Assembly: GCA_034640345.1 (NCBI GenBank)
Contig: JAXRVH010000061.1
Span: 62,001-126,000, forward strand
From: Drechslera avenae
Lineage: Eukaryota > Ascomycota > Dothideomycetes > Pleosporales > Pleosporaceae
Direction: 5' to 3'
Length of the DNA: 64,000 nucleotides
Below the pieces are notes generated by a model. It had not been told where the DNA came from. It worked only from the letters and a program-made list of their open reading frames with translations, and did no database searches. The translations under genes and the position numbers were made by a program. Of the stretch, positions 9,852 through 22,422 are shown in pieces (positions within the stretch are counted from its first letter, which is position 1; every line of letters begins with the position of its first letter).

Positions 9852-11123
9852 GTACCAGGCAAGCTATGGGACGTCTTTTTTTTATTAATTTACAAGTGAT
9901 ATCGATGCTTAACAGTAGATTTTCACAACGCGGTATTTTTACAGCAATATAAGAAGCAGTAAAGGTGCTATCCCAGCACCGTATACTCAGTTGAATACAG
10001 TATTTACACAGTGAATGTACGCAGGCTGAAGAGATTATCAAGTGTGCAACTGGCGGAGGCAGGGTAACAAACCAGGGCAGCCTTGAGCATACAATGAATG
10101 AACTTTTTCTAATTTGGAACTGTCGCAACGCCGATTTGTTCGGCGTCTATTTTTGTGACTCGTTGAATGGGCAGCATGGATCTTGTGGTAATGAGCCGCT
10201 GCTGGATACGGGAGATGACTATGTGTGTTTGGTTTGCTGGTGTGTTGTAGGGGGGGGGGGTTACCTAAGAATGCGTGTGTTTATACCTTTGATATTCTGA
10301 GGTTGTAGGATATTCTACCTACGTATACTCACACAATTATGTGTGATGGAACATGATTTTTTTCATCAATAGTAATCACTGTTGGTGATGATTTGGTTGT
10401 ACATTTGCTAAAGATAGTTTAAACTTTGTTGGATTTGGCTTGTAGACTAGACGTACGTCTTAGCTTGGTCACGATACACGAAATTGAAGAAGCTTGGAAC
10501 AGCAATTGACGGCACATGTATGTTTCCAGAAGCATGTTGGTGTATGAGTGATGAGTTCACAGGCGTTGGGTGGTGCATCCAGAGAGCACATGATGCAATC
10601 AACCATCAATGGATGCCGAGACTTTCCCAATCGGTCTTAGTATAGGCTACATAGCTTTGTCATGGAGACTTACTAAGAAGCCATCATCTCTCCGTCCAGA
10701 TTAGCCCGCGTAGCTCTGTACCAAGGGCCAATGAAATGGGTGCAAGTGACGCGGGGTCCCAATCTCGACTTGATGCGATCCTATCTCATGTAGTGTGCTG
10801 AAGGCGGGGAGCGAGAAGAATGCTACCGATGTACTCTGTCGAGAGAAGTAATAGCCTGCAAAGAGCTGACCATGCCTCATATGTGGAGGATGCAAACGCA
10901 CCATGAGGGTTTGGGAAACTCTAATAGGTCCTGTGAGTGAAACATGTGTGTGGACGGACAGATCTGGCAAGAGGTTCATATCCAAGGGACACGTCTTCAG
11001 CTTGATCTAGCACAAAGTGAGAACACATAAGATACTCGCGGTGCAGCTGTTGAAGGCTGTTCAGCTACCCACCGTGAACCAAACAATTAGGTTCATCAAA
11101 TCTGGCCAGAAACTGACAGAATC
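9852..11123. other. gene-poor spacer
   Basis: About 1.27 kb, AT-rich, containing a G homopolymer of about 12 at 10249-10260. Only ORFs under 100 codons, none recognised. The last ~150 bases presumably hold the promoter of the NmrA-like gene. Confidence 0.4.
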
Positions 11124-12216
11124 ATGACCAAGACTGTCGCTGTTGTCGGAGTTACGGGAAACCAGGTAAGTATGGGAATGACCAGATTATCACAACATCA
11201 TTAGCTACAAGTCTGACACGCACAGGGCTCCTCGGTCGCTCGTGTGTTTCTCAACGAGCCGGGATGGAAAGTCCGCGGCGTCACTCGCGACCCCTCCAAG
11301 TCGGCTGCTACAAGGATGGCATCTCAAGGCGTCGAAGTTCTCGCTGGCAATCTTGACGATCCTGAATCACTGAAGAGGGCATTCCAAGGCGCGAATGTAA
11401 TCTTCGGAACTACAGACTTCTGGGGTCACATGAACGATCCAACAACACACAAGGTTGCGGCTGAGCAGAAGCGTACACCAAACGAAGTGGCTTTTGACCG
11501 GGAAGTCTCTCAAGCAAAGAACATCATCGACGCAGCTGCAGCTACTGTTGGGACGGTAGAAAGGTTCATATTGTCTACGCTCTCTGATACCCGAAAATGG
11601 AGCAACGGGAGCTTGAAACAGAATTATCACTTCGATGCAAAGGCGGAGGCAGTTTACTATCTCAAGGCATCCTACCCAGAGTTGATGGCGAAGACGAGCC
11701 TGCTGATGTTGGGCTACTACGCCAACAACTGGAAGTCGTTCAGCGGAGCCCCGAAGAAGCAGGAAGATGGGTCGTTTGTGGTCAGCCTGCCCATAGGTGG
11801 GGACAGCAAGATACCCATGGTCGATGCAGCTGCAGACACTGGTACACGTCCCGTGCGCTCAATTTATCCTCCAGCTGACATTTCAAGGTTCATTCACAAG
11901 AGCACTAGTCGGCCTGCCGCCCGGGAAGGTGCTCAGCGGTGCCGGCTCGTTCATATCGTTCAACGAGTGGTGCGAGATGTTTGGTAGGGCCAACAACGTG
12001 AAGTGCGCGTTCGAGACGATTCCCCGAAAGACGTTGGAAGATGCAATGGGGCCGGTTTTTGGGCCAGAGATTGGCGACATGTATGAGTACTTTGACAAAT
12101 TCGGCTTCAACGGCGGTGATGCTGATGTAGTATTCCCGTGGGACCTGGACATGAGTGTGAAACGCACGACGATGGAAGAGTACATGAAGGCCGAGGACTG
12201 GAGCACGGTATTGTGA
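11124..12216 (+). CDS. NmrA-like family NAD(P)-binding protein
   Basis: Exons 11124-11165, 11226-11841 and 11888-12216, 328 aa. The first intron (phase 0) sits inside the dinucleotide fold and rejoins 'VVGVTGNQGSSVARVFL', a GxxGxxG Rossmann motif at residues ~9-15. The second (46 nt, phase 1) rejoins 'DTGSFTRALVGLPPG'. 'GVTRDP' after beta-2 and 'VIFGTTDFWGH' fit the atypical short-chain dehydrogenase fold of NmrA and HSCARG, which lack the catalytic Tyr-Lys pair and usually act as NADP redox sensors. Some fungal relatives are enzymes in secondary metabolism. The C-terminal half has the usual substrate-lobe motifs ('EYFDKFGF'). The actual role cannot be told from sequence. Confidence 0.88.
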
Positions 12217-13470
12217 GCATGCGCATTCCCCGGGGCCGTGATGCAGTAGCTTCGCAATAGTAACCCCTTTTACACTCACCACGGAAGCTTCTACAAGTTG
12301 GTTGTTGGGTGAGGGCGGAGGGCCAGAGCGGGGCTCATGGCTCGTGCGGTTAGCGCAAACAGGAGTGCGGGACACGAACAATGCCAGCTTCGGGAGCGAT
12401 ATTCTCTTCGATAGCTTATACCTTGTCCTCACCTCCTCAAACTGTTACGAATCTCTGACCAAGACCCTTTCTGGCCGCGCACATTTCCGGAGCCCTCCGT
12501 GGTAGGCCCGGGAATATCAGGCTGTCGATTGATGCCCAAACCGGCTAATCCATCCCCAACATGAGGTGACATGTTGGGTGTGCATAACAAGTACTGTAGA
12601 CATGTAGAAACATCCCACCTCGGCATGACGCTTACCAGACTTCGGCAACCAAGGCTACGAGGTGCATTTGTGGAGAAACGGCCTGGTTGCGACACCACGA
12701 CAACACATGGCGTGCAAAGGCTCACGTACCGCAACGCAGGCCCAACCCTCGACCTATCCGATCTATATCGATTTCACAAGTAACCCAGCCAGATCGTATG
12801 CCGGGAGCCGGCCTCGACGGCACCATGGCAGCCAGGCTTAGTCAGAAAAGTCACGGGAGTTAATTACCTGAAGCAGCATGAGCGCGTCCAGGGTGCCGAT
12901 AGTGACTGCGTTAGTACCGACAGCACGGAAATTCTAGAGCCGCCCGCGACATGCGCATCCACGACGCTTCGTCTGATGTGCCATCGACTAACAAGCCACT
13001 CACTATCAGCCCTGCCACTCTTTACGCACAGCGCCAAGAGATTTGGGGTTTACATACTGTACAGGGCTAGTCGCATATCTTCGCGCGGCGATCTGCGGTG
13101 AGACCCCGCCACACTCGTCGTGCTGCTGTGCATATAGTGATACCAGCCCTGTCAAGATGGCCACACTTCGTGGAGAAGGTCTTGTGGATGACTTTTCATT
13201 GCCCGGGATCGCGGCAGGGTGGTTGCTTTTTCTGGGCAGGCTCGCATATCGCTTCGTGTATCTACTTAAATGCATGTCGCCCCCGCGCACCTCAGCGATA
13301 AGATATTCAGACCTCGAGTCCCGTTGTATCACGTCATCGGCTGGAAGCTGGCTCCTTATTGTCCCTCCCCTCGCTTTCATAGGTGGAGCTGTGATACACG
13401 TCCGGCTTGCTCATTGTAGACTCCCATAATCTGCCCTTTGGCATCTCAAAGGGCAGCTGAAGTACGCCAA
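12217..13470. other. gene-poor spacer
   Basis: About 1.25 kb. Overlapping ORFs of 60-175 codons occur on both strands with no recognisable content; the longer minus ones shadow the NmrA exon. No repeats or RNA genes seen. Confidence 0.4.
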
Positions 13471-15079
13471 ATGGTTGATTGGCTACCGAACAGATATACC
13501 GAAACTATCCAAACGCCATCTCTGATGGCTATCACCCTTCTCCTGCTCTTGGGGGCAGCTTTCGTTGCTAGCTCGGCCCTAATTCTCCTCCAACGAAGCA
13601 GACGCAGCATCCTTTTGGAGCGACTCCGTGTCAACAGCCGAAGGGTCTCAGGCGCAAAGACCCCTCCAAGGTCTCTGTCACCTGGCAAGAAATCTCTGCC
13701 CACCGCCCAAGTCGATTACTCCGATACCTTCCCACCGTCACGACGCTTTGCTGTGACCAAGATTCTCAAGGGCGAGGGGTCAGAGCAGCCCGAGCCACAA
13801 TGGACGAACAACATTCTACCTATGGAAGCATCGTATCTGGGTGCTGATGAGTCGCATTTCCTACCATGCGGGCTATCGGTAAAGGAAATCAAGGCTCTAG
13901 GCGACTTCCCAGACTATGCCACTCTCAGCGGCGTACCACTTCCCTCACCATACCCAGAGTTCGACATCAAGAAAGCACGGCCTAGGCCTTATCGGCCACT
14001 TCGATGGGCCTACCATCAGACTATGTGTAGGTACTTCGGGAAGCATTGCCTAGAGATGGCTGACAGTAGGTAGCAATCACCAAGATGCAGACCGACTGGT
14101 GGATCGAGCTCGAGAATACGTATGAAGAACGCATCAGGCAACGTCAAACTTTGTTCGCAAAGCATGGCGAAGCCGTCCTTCAAGCACTCCCAGGCTCAGA
14201 ACTAGCATGCAAGGAGCTAATGGAGATGGTGCTGCAGTTCCTTTGCGCAAGATACCCACAGTACTTCTGCCTTTTGAACAACAACACGACCTTGCGCAAC
14301 AGCATACTACAGACGGACACAGATCTCGCAACTACCCCACCGTTACATGTTTTGCTAAACAACGTCCCGGAAGACTTTGCCATCATGCTGCGAAGTGAAA
14401 AGACTGGGCTCTACGTATTCCGGGCGGGCATCATTTGCAGCGCATTAGGCTGGAATGTAGGCTCCAAGATTGGACTCAACCTTTCAGGTATCCACGGCCC
14501 AATTCCGGATTACAAGGAAAAAATGCAGTTTTCCATGGACAGGTAGGCGGCTACATGCGTGACGTCATTACCGAATGATCGGCTGACTCGCTGTACAGAT
14601 ATTTTGCCAAAAAGCCTACCGATAAGCCTATACAACGCGGCTCCTGGGGCCTGGAAATCGATCAGCCTCTCTACATGCCTCCTGGTGACCCCCACGAAGC
14701 ACACCGCTCTCGACAAGACCCCGCTCTCGACCTTGCTCGTTGCCACCTCCGCGTGGATTGGCAGACACTGCGTCGGTTACCCCTCTCTGGCGCGGTCGTC
14801 TTCAACTTCAAGGCACTGTTCACGCCCGTGGAGGAGTTTAGGGATGAGCGATATGTGCCGGGATTAATGCTTAAGGTGCTGAATGAGGGCAAGAAGAATT
14901 TGATGGAGTATAAGAACACTTGGCATGTGGAGCACGTTGTCAAGCCTGCACTGGCAAAATGGCATGAGGAACAAATGGAGAGCGGGGTTGTGGAGAAAGA
15001 GTGGGAACCACGGACACTAGAGGAAAGCCCGTGGTTTCCGGGTTGGGAGGAGAAGTGGCATCAGCAGCAGGGGTTCTAG
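13471..15079 (+). CDS. membrane-anchored HODM-like haemoprotein (DUF3445 family)
   Basis: Exons 13471-14026, 14074-14542 and 14599-15079, 501 aa. The frame is open upstream to 13438, but 13471 is the first ATG; another in-frame ATG is at 13525. Residues ~19-41 form one strong transmembrane helix followed by an Arg-rich stretch. The soluble part carries DUF3445 blocks: 'WAYHQTM|SITKM..DWWIELENTY', 'RSEKTGLYVFRAGIICSALGW' (split here as ~291-311), 'IGLNLSGIHGPIPDYKEKM', 'RGSWGLEIDQPLYMPPGDP' and 'NFKALFTPVEEF'. The named bacterial member is the alpha subunit of haem-dependent oxidative N-demethylase, which oxidises dimethylamine. Both introns have CTGAC branch sites and matching phases. It is convergent with an FMO gene, 187 bases between stops. 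The fungal substrate is unknown. Confidence 0.87.
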
Positions 15080-15266
15080 GTGGCGAGTAGAAGAGATATA
15101 AATAACGCAAAATTCTTGCACATAATTCTGCTCGAGTGGAGGGAAACCCCACATATACAGCATAGCTTTCGGATTGGGTGTACATAGCGACAACCAAAAG
15201 TGCATAACTAGTCAGAATATGTCACTCTCAACAGATTTCCAACAAAAATAAAAAAATTTGTACTCT

Positions 15267-17225
15267 TCATCGCTTCTTCCACCCAAGCGCCTTGACCACA
15301 TTCTCTCTACAAACCCACGCCGCCCCCGCTCCAAGCGCACCCAGCAATCCCACCACTAACGTCGTATTACTAACAACAGTCTCTTCATGCACCCTCCCAA
15401 TCCTACTCTCCCTCTTCCCTGTCCCAAAAACAACCTTGCTTGCACTCACACCAGCCTGCATCTTGTCCGCACCAACACCTCCATCAATAGTCTCATAATC
15501 CTCCCAATCAACCTTGCTCATCATCTCCTGAAACTCAATCACAGTGCCAGACCAATTCTGCGTAATCTTGCCCTCCTTGTTCTTGTACCAAGAAGTACAC
15601 GCCGGGTCTGCAAAGCTGCTTTTCTGCAGCTCCGCCTGTACGCGGTCGTTGTATTCGCGCGTCCGCTGTGCCTTTGGCATGATTGCGATTCTTGCGCCAC
15701 GCTGGCGGGCGTCGAGGACGGCAGAGATAATGGTGCTGAGGTAGCGGGACTGGGCTTCAATCATGAGGATGATGGAGTTGTGGCCTAGGTTGGTGTTTGG
15801 GCCGTACAAGGTACCGAAGTTGGGGAGGCATGGGATCGTCGTTCCGTAGAGGGCTTCGGGCCCAGATGATGCGGCCCAAATGTCGGCGTGGAGAGAGCGG
15901 TGCCGGGTCCCTGTTATCTTCATGGGCGAGAAGAAGTCTATGGTGCGAAAGCCGGTGGCGAGGACAATGGTGGTGTGTGTGTGGTGGGTGCCGTCTTTGA
16001 GCTCGATGCCGGTTTCGGTGATGCGGCGGATAGGGTTGTCGTGCGTGGTTACGAGCCGAGTTTTTGGGTTGGCGAGCGAAGGATAGTAGTCGTCGCAGAT
16101 GATGACGCGCTTGCAGCCGGGTGCGTAGTCTGGTGTCAGTTTTCCCCAAAGGTCCGGGTGGTTGGGCAACTGCTTGCGGAGCATCTCGGATGTGCTGTTG
16201 CGGACAAAGTCTGCAAAGTGGCTCTGGCTATCGGTTACGGCGGTGTGGAAGGATTCGCGAAAGTCCATCATGGCGCCACGAATTCGCCAGCGCACCGGAG
16301 GTAGGTACCGTAGCATGGCGCGCTTCAGGGGGCTGATGGGATTGTCGAGGCGAGGAATGAGCCAGTTGGGAGTGCGTTGGTAAACTGTAAGAGAAGAGGT
16401 ATCCGGAAGAATGGCGGGGATAATTTGAGCTGCCGTTGCGCCTGGTGTGTTTTCTGTTAGTTGGGCAGATGAGTAATATCTAAGGGGTATAACAAACCGT
16501 TGCCGATGATACCTACGTCCTCGCCTTGTAGGTTATGACTCCAATCCCAACGCGCCGAATGCATAATCTTGCCCTTGAAGTTCTCCAGGCCCTCGATTTC
16601 AGGAACATGGGGCTTGTTGAGCTGGCCAACGGCTGAAATGAGAAAGTCGCACTCGATACTATACTCGGGAATGAACTCTGCGTCCTTGCCTCCAATCACG
16701 CTGACATCGACCTTCCAGCGCTTCTTCGCATCATCCCATGTCGCGGCATCGACAGAGGTATTGAAGCGGATGTACTTGTAAAGGTTGTACTTGCGAGCCA
16801 CTCCACGGAGGTAATCCTGTGCATCCAGTCAAATAAACCGCTTATATCAAGAGCATTGACCCGCGGAAACAAAGTCGGACATACCAGAATCTCTTCCTGG
16901 CCTGGATACTCCCTGGACCAGTCCGGATTTTGCTCAAACGAGTAACTGTACAAGGCACTCCATACATCGCAGCAACAGCCGGGATATTTGTTGTCATACC
17001 ATGTTCCACCCACGCTCGAACTCTTTTCTACTATGATGAAATTGTGGCATTGGTTCCGTTTGATCAAGTCGATGGCCATACACATGCCTTGAAAACGTTA
17101 GTTGTGTTTTTTTCTGGGAGAGATATGGTATGCTTACCTGAGATACCCGCACCGATGATGACTACTGCAGCATCGGTGTGGTTCTTGTTGCCCACAGGGA
17201 GCTGTTGCCATGATTGGTTGCCCAT
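15267..17225 (-). CDS. flavin-containing monooxygenase (FMO / Baeyer-Villiger type)
   Basis: Minus-strand exons 17225-17138, 17087-16885, 16816-16498 and 16441-15267, 594 aa; all phases close. FAD-binding GAGISG lies at residues 25-30, then 'EKSSSVGGTWYDNKYPG'. The class B fingerprint FxGxxxHxxxW is present as 'FKGKIMHSARW' at 177-187, and an NADPH-type 'GNGATA' site near 202. 'VLATGFRTIDFFSP' is the late conserved ATG motif. A hydrophobic segment near residues 565-588 before a basic tail ('GWKKR') looks like a C-terminal membrane anchor. Such enzymes insert one oxygen into ketones, amines or sulfides. Intron positions at 16442-16497, 16817-16884 and 17088-17137 have GT-AG ends. The neighbour is the HODM-like gene, tail to tail. 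Confidence 0.92.
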
Positions 17226-18896
17226 CGCAATTTAGGGTCTATAACATGTACCAAGAGGGGCAAAACAGAGAGATGGTCCAGATATCGTAGATTACTGTGC
17301 GAGAAGCAGGGTATATATCATTAAAGCAGCAGAAACTCGAGCATCCCTTTCTCGGGACCTCCGGATCAACCATCTACCAAGGCCGGGGGGAGCAGAATTT
17401 CCAAGTCGTCAGATGTAGCGAATAGATGTGTCGGGTCATCGTCGGAACTGATTAGTGGGCCTATTCAGGCCTCATCCCCTCTTCTAAAACGGGTTCTGTT
17501 GCTCCGAGGTTGTCGGTCATTACTGAACATGTCCATAGTTGCGGCCCCCAAGTCGCTCGGCATGTAGCTGACAAGACATTTCAGGGCCTCACCCTCGCAT
17601 GACAAGATGGAGCAAGCTGACAAACGACTTGCGGATTTGGAACTACAGCGCTATTTGAAGGGTTCTGCTGCCAGAAAGGATTGGTAAGGGTAAGGGGGTG
17701 GTACTACAATGTGTGGGGTGAAGGAAGTGGGGGAAGCGGGGCAGCAGCGCTTGCTCAAGGGGGTCTAGCTGGAAACCTCCCGCGACTGAGCATCGAGAAT
17801 GACTCGCAAGAAATTACTCCCAGTGGGTAGAGTGATGGGTCGTTAGTAAGCATGATCAAGACTGCAATTAGTAAACAGCATACCGTGATATAGTACCGAC
17901 AAGCCAAGGATTATAAGATTTTCTGATGCTATATGAGGGGTATCACAAATCCAAAAAAGTCCAAACGGGTAACATGCCTCTACCCGGCAAACACAAAAAG
18001 TCGTAAAAATGAGCCAAGGATTATAAACTGACCATTTTGCCGGATGGAAGACGTCTCACTCTGTTACCAACGGGTAGTCTCCCTCTACACGGATCCCCAG
18101 AGTTTGCGTCCAGTCGGCCAATTCTTGCACCTTCACTCGCCTTTTGCCTCGGTCTTGTTCCATGTCTAAATGGGCAGACTTGATCGGCATGCAGGGGAGA
18201 CGAGCTCTGATCATCCCGCCTTGGCGGATCGTAGACGAGTGCGCGACTTGGCCTGGAATCGCCGTTGAAGAAGGTTTCGGGGAAAGCTTGCCGCGTAATG
18301 TATCAGTTGTCTTGCCTGGTGCGTTTTTTGCCATGCTCCGATGCGGTCTGGTCGCTTCGCCGCTGGCCAAAGGGTCTGAGCGGGACATAGTTGCACTTGT
18401 GTCCTGTGCTAGACGCTGGACGCTGATTGTGAGGTTTCCTTTTTGCTGTGGTGCTGAGCATGCCTGTGGGCTGTCCTTGCAGCATGTAGCTGAGTGCAAG
18501 GTGTGGAAGGATGGCGTACTAGTAGACGGTAGTTGCCGTGCTCTTCGGGTTCTTTGCATTCGGCGCTTGACGCCGCGCGAATGTATGCGTCCACGGAGAC
18601 TTGACGTCGTTGGGGGGCATGTATCAGCCATGAAGAGTAAATTCTTTGCTTGATACATTGCCATTTCGCAAGGGTAATATATCAATGCTTCCGTGATGAA
18701 ATTCCCGACGCTGAAGCCTTTATGCGGCTTTGCCTATGAGCGTTGACGTTGAAGCTATGATGAGTACCAGTAATCCAACAGTCCAAGCTTGTCAATTTGG
18801 TCGAGCTGTGGTACTGACGAGCGGTACAGTTTCATAGGTTACCTAATATGCGTTGATAGCTGCAGTAGGTTGGAGGTTGTTCGCAGTAATGTCTTG

Positions 18897-18922
18897 CTGG
18901 ACTGGACTGGACTGGACTGGAC
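18897..18922. repeat. (ACTGG)n minisatellite, about five units
   Basis: Perfect five-base tandem repeat inside the gene-poor region. Confidence 0.85.
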
Positions 18923-19936
18923 GGGCTTGACCCCTCTCTCACGTTGATTGAACATGTAGCATCGTCTGGCGACAAGAACGCAGGACAGTGGCTGAACCCC
19001 GTGTACTCTGCAGTGCATCTTGGTAAGGCTTCTGTTGAAGATTCTTACTCTGGCAAGCCTAGTTTGGTGTATCGCAGCCCAAGCGGTCGGTGCAGTGGCT
19101 TGACTAAGGTTACACGTTACCCCACCGGACAGGTCGTGACTAGTGAGTCAGCCGTGTCCGCGCCAGGACAAAGATAGCAGAGGGGGATGCTCAGATGGGC
19201 ATTCGTGGTTACATGCTGGTAGTGAGGGCTTGTGAAGGCATTGATGCTGACATTGGACTGAGTAGATGGCTGCATCTGGAGGGGGATCCGAATACGAGGC
19301 AGCGGTGACCGGACCCTGGATCAGGCGCTCGTAAAGCATGAAACACCAAACAAATGCTATAGATGACGAGTTCTATGACGATGGATGCATAGGCTATCGG
19401 AGACGACCGTTTAGAGGCCTTTGTGTAGGCCTGTGCCCTGCCGCAGCACCTCCATTAACCCGTCGGGATATTCCCAGCCCTGTTCACGGCGCGCACGCGG
19501 TCAGGACCGGATAAGCACGAGACTATCATGGCGGACGAAAACAACGAAACGTTTCGTTGCGGCGCGCCATCGTATGCCTGTTGCTGACGGCGAGGCCTGG
19601 GCTGGCAGACGGTCGTGTGTTTTACTGTGAAACTGCCACCCCGGAGGCCCAGCTGTCGTTCGGCTGGACAGGGGGAGTAGAGTTCTCGCGATTTGCATGG
19701 CGCGAACAGGACGGAAGCACGCTGATGCAGGCCAAGCCGCCCCAAACAGGCCGTCCTGGTTGTCTGGGCAGTGGGCATCTGGAATCCGGCCTCTGCATCG
19801 AAGGTACCAAGTCATGTCCGCGGCCCATAAGCGCTGCTATTCGTGGGGCCGCCAGGGCCGCTAACTTTCAATAGTCTGTCGTGTGGGAACAAGCACGCGA
19901 TGTGTGTTGTGGTAGTTGTAGGGGCAAAGCATGTTT

Positions 19937-19986
19937 GGGGGTGGGTGTGGGTGTAGGTGTGGTGGTGGTGGTGGTGGTGGTGAGGG
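19937..19986. repeat. G/T-rich array, ending in (GGT)n
   Basis: Runs of GGGTGT units grade into about eight GGT triplets. Simple-sequence repeat with no coding frame I believe in. Confidence 0.8.
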
Positions 19987-20578
19987 TGATATCGAGGCGC
20001 ATGCCATTGACGAGTTGTATACACGAGCAGATGCACATTCTTTTCTACCATGGTCAACAGGTTTCGGGCCCGGCTCAGGCCTCGCGCACTCAGGCTCGTC
20101 ATTGGCCATATCCTCAGCTGCGCATCGCGTCCAGACTCGGTGCCAGTGCTAAGCGGCCAGACGCTCCCTGTTCAGATGCTAGCTGCCGTCTGAAACTCCA
20201 ACACCTCCTGGCCTGCAGGCTGGACGGCACTACAGCATATCCTACGCCTGCCTTATTGTGCCTGGTGCTCCCCATGCAGGTCATCTTGTTGCGCATCGCC
20301 AGTCTTTTCTTGCTGCCATACCGTTTGCACCCTTCCCCGGTTGCGCGTCCTCGATCCATCAATGCAGCAGCCGCAGTAGCTTTATTCTCCCATTGCTAGT
20401 CGACCCGACTTGACCGTCATCACACCGTGCACTCGTAACGCTGTCGCCGCAGCCGTGCACCGTCGCAAACTGCCCTCACACTCTTATACACACGCTCTTC
20501 TTCGCGAATATTCCACTTGGTATTCCTTCTCCGCCACAATCACCTACGCTATACATACAGGCCCCCCCGTTATCGAAC

Positions 20579-22422
20579 ATGATGAAACGAAAGTTCTCCT
20601 TCAGCTTGGCACCAGTCGTACGCGCGCTCCCCCCCCCCTTCATGCACGCCCTTCAAGTCGACCATAGAAGCTAATCGTACTGCAGAAAGTAGCATCCAAG
20701 GCCGACCTCCTGGGAAAGCCGACGCCAGAACTTACGCCCACACAGTCCTCAGCCACCCACAAGAGAAACGGTTCCAAAGACAGCATATGTGACAATTCAC
20801 CCTTTATCAACCGCCGTGTTCTCGACGCGCAGACGGACCAAGAGCTGCGCTCAGCATGCAAGCTCATTCTACAAAACTTCAAGCCGTCCGACCATGGCAT
20901 GGAAAACACGGACCCGAAGCTCGATTTTGGCGGACTGGGCCGACGCAAGGAGAGCAAGCCGCAGCAGGAGAGCAGGCCACAACCCGTTCAAGTCAATGTC
21001 CGTATGCCCACCGGCGCACCCGTAGACACAGCCACAACCTCGTTCCTGCCACGAAAACCCAGCACCAAGACGCGGACGCGAGCAAAGGCAGACTTGGAGA
21101 TCAAAGCCAGAGCACAGACCGACATGCCAGCACGTACGACCAGCAACCGCAAGCGCGCCGATTTTGGCTGGCTCGATGAGCGGGATGCGCAGAGGGAGGA
21201 GAAGCTAAAGGCCAACGGCAAGGCATCCCTGGACGTGCCCCGATCAGCCACCTTCCGAAACGATTCCGACGAGAGTATAGCGCTGCCCGTGGCTGTCACG
21301 TCCAACTTTGCGAATGCGACCGTGTCATCCGGTAATAACACAAATCGGACGTCCCACACCTCCGATCCTGCTGCAGCTGCGGATGCACAGGCTACCGAGT
21401 GGATGCGCCGGGAGCTAGAGAAAAAGAAACAGCCTCAAGACGCGTCCGACCGCCCAAGCCGGCCGTCCATGCCAGCGCGTCCTCCCAGCCGCACAGCAAG
21501 CATCAAAAGCAGTGTCAAGGAGTATGTCTTTCCAGGCTCTCGAAGTCGCGCTCTGAGCCGTGCGCAGTCCAAGGAGTCGCTTCGCTCCGCATCCACCAGC
21601 GAAGGCCAGGGCGTCTCTCGCAACGGCTCAAGTGCAGGCTGGCGTGGCTGGGTTCCTCGCCGGTCGAGCTCGAGGAGTAACAGCAGGCCAGGAACATCAA
21701 AGGGCTCAACCGACGAACCTGCCCAGCCCAGGAAGTCCGAGTCCAACGGCATCAACCTGAACAGAGAGTTGCCACCACTGCCAAGTCTGGACTCTTGGAA
21801 GGAGCCCGAAAAGCCACAAGTGGAAAAAGCAGCGGCACAGAAATCTCCAAAATCACCCACTACTGGCACACACATTGCAAGCGTTATGCGGTCACATGAA
21901 GAGCATTCTTCGCCTCCACGCAAACAGAGGCAGAATGTGCCCAGTGCCTTGGTCTTCCAACCCGACCACACCCTCCCTGCCCGTAGCTCTTCGCGCAAGC
22001 AGGGCTCTCAAGCCATCCCCCAAACGTCACGAACGGTCCCTAACAGCCCAGCAAACGCCGACCAGATAATGACTGGCTGGTCATCCACTAGCCACTTCGA
22101 CAACCGCCTTGAACTAGGCTCTAGCATTCACACTCGAGCAAAGAGTGGAGGCAGCCACTCTGCATCAACTAGCCATAGGAGCGCCGGCGACGCCACCTCT
22201 CAGGCGGGTTCCGATCTACGAACGCACAGAACGATTTCCACCGGGCCCAAATCAGCAGGAAAGGAAGAGCAAAAGTCGAAATTGAAGAAGATTTTCAGTG
22301 GCTGGATACACAAAAAGGAGAAAAAGGAGGACTGGATGCAGAAGATGGAAAAGGAGGGCATCAAGGAAGGTATGCTCGTACAAGACACTGGTGCAAGTTC
22401 GTCGCCAGTCGTCCGCTATTGA
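20579..22422 (+). CDS. Ser/Arg-rich disordered fungal protein of unknown function
   Basis: Exons 20579-20617 and 20686-22422, 591 aa. The tiny first exon (13 codons, 'MMKRKFSFSLAPV') ends at a GTACGC donor. The acceptor at 20685 follows a CTAAT branch site and keeps phase 0, and the second exon is open from its first base, well upstream of the Met at 20899. Residues ~40-75 ('INRRVLDAQTDQELRSACKLILQNF') look helical and folded; the rest is low-complexity Ser/Arg/Pro with many potential phosphorylation sites. The C-terminal ~40 residues are Lys-rich ('KSKLKKIFSGWIHKKEKKEDW'), probably an amphipathic helix. I do not recognise a domain. Its length and conserved-looking ends suggest a genuine gene. 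Confidence 0.8.

Larger units (their letters stand above)
17226..20578. other. gene-poor region with microsatellites
   Basis: About 3.35 kb without a convincing gene. Two overlapping antiparallel ORFs at 18056-18685 (209 and 169 codons) have no recognisable domain; either could be chance in this GC-rich stretch. There is a 15-base direct repeat (17902-17916 and 18012-18026), a short ACTGG tandem array near 18897-18922, and a G/T-rich array at 19937-19986. No transposase or reverse transcriptase remnants were recognised. Confidence 0.45.

Noticed and set aside
11124..17225. Secondary-metabolite gene cluster
   Set aside because: NmrA-like, HODM-like and FMO genes are present, but no polyketide synthase, peptide synthetase, terpene cyclase or cluster regulator lies in the window.
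18056..18685. Overlapping 209- (-) and 169-codon (+) ORFs
   Set aside because: Neither has a recognisable domain or coding-like signature; both could be chance in a GC-rich stretch. Transcript data could rescue one.
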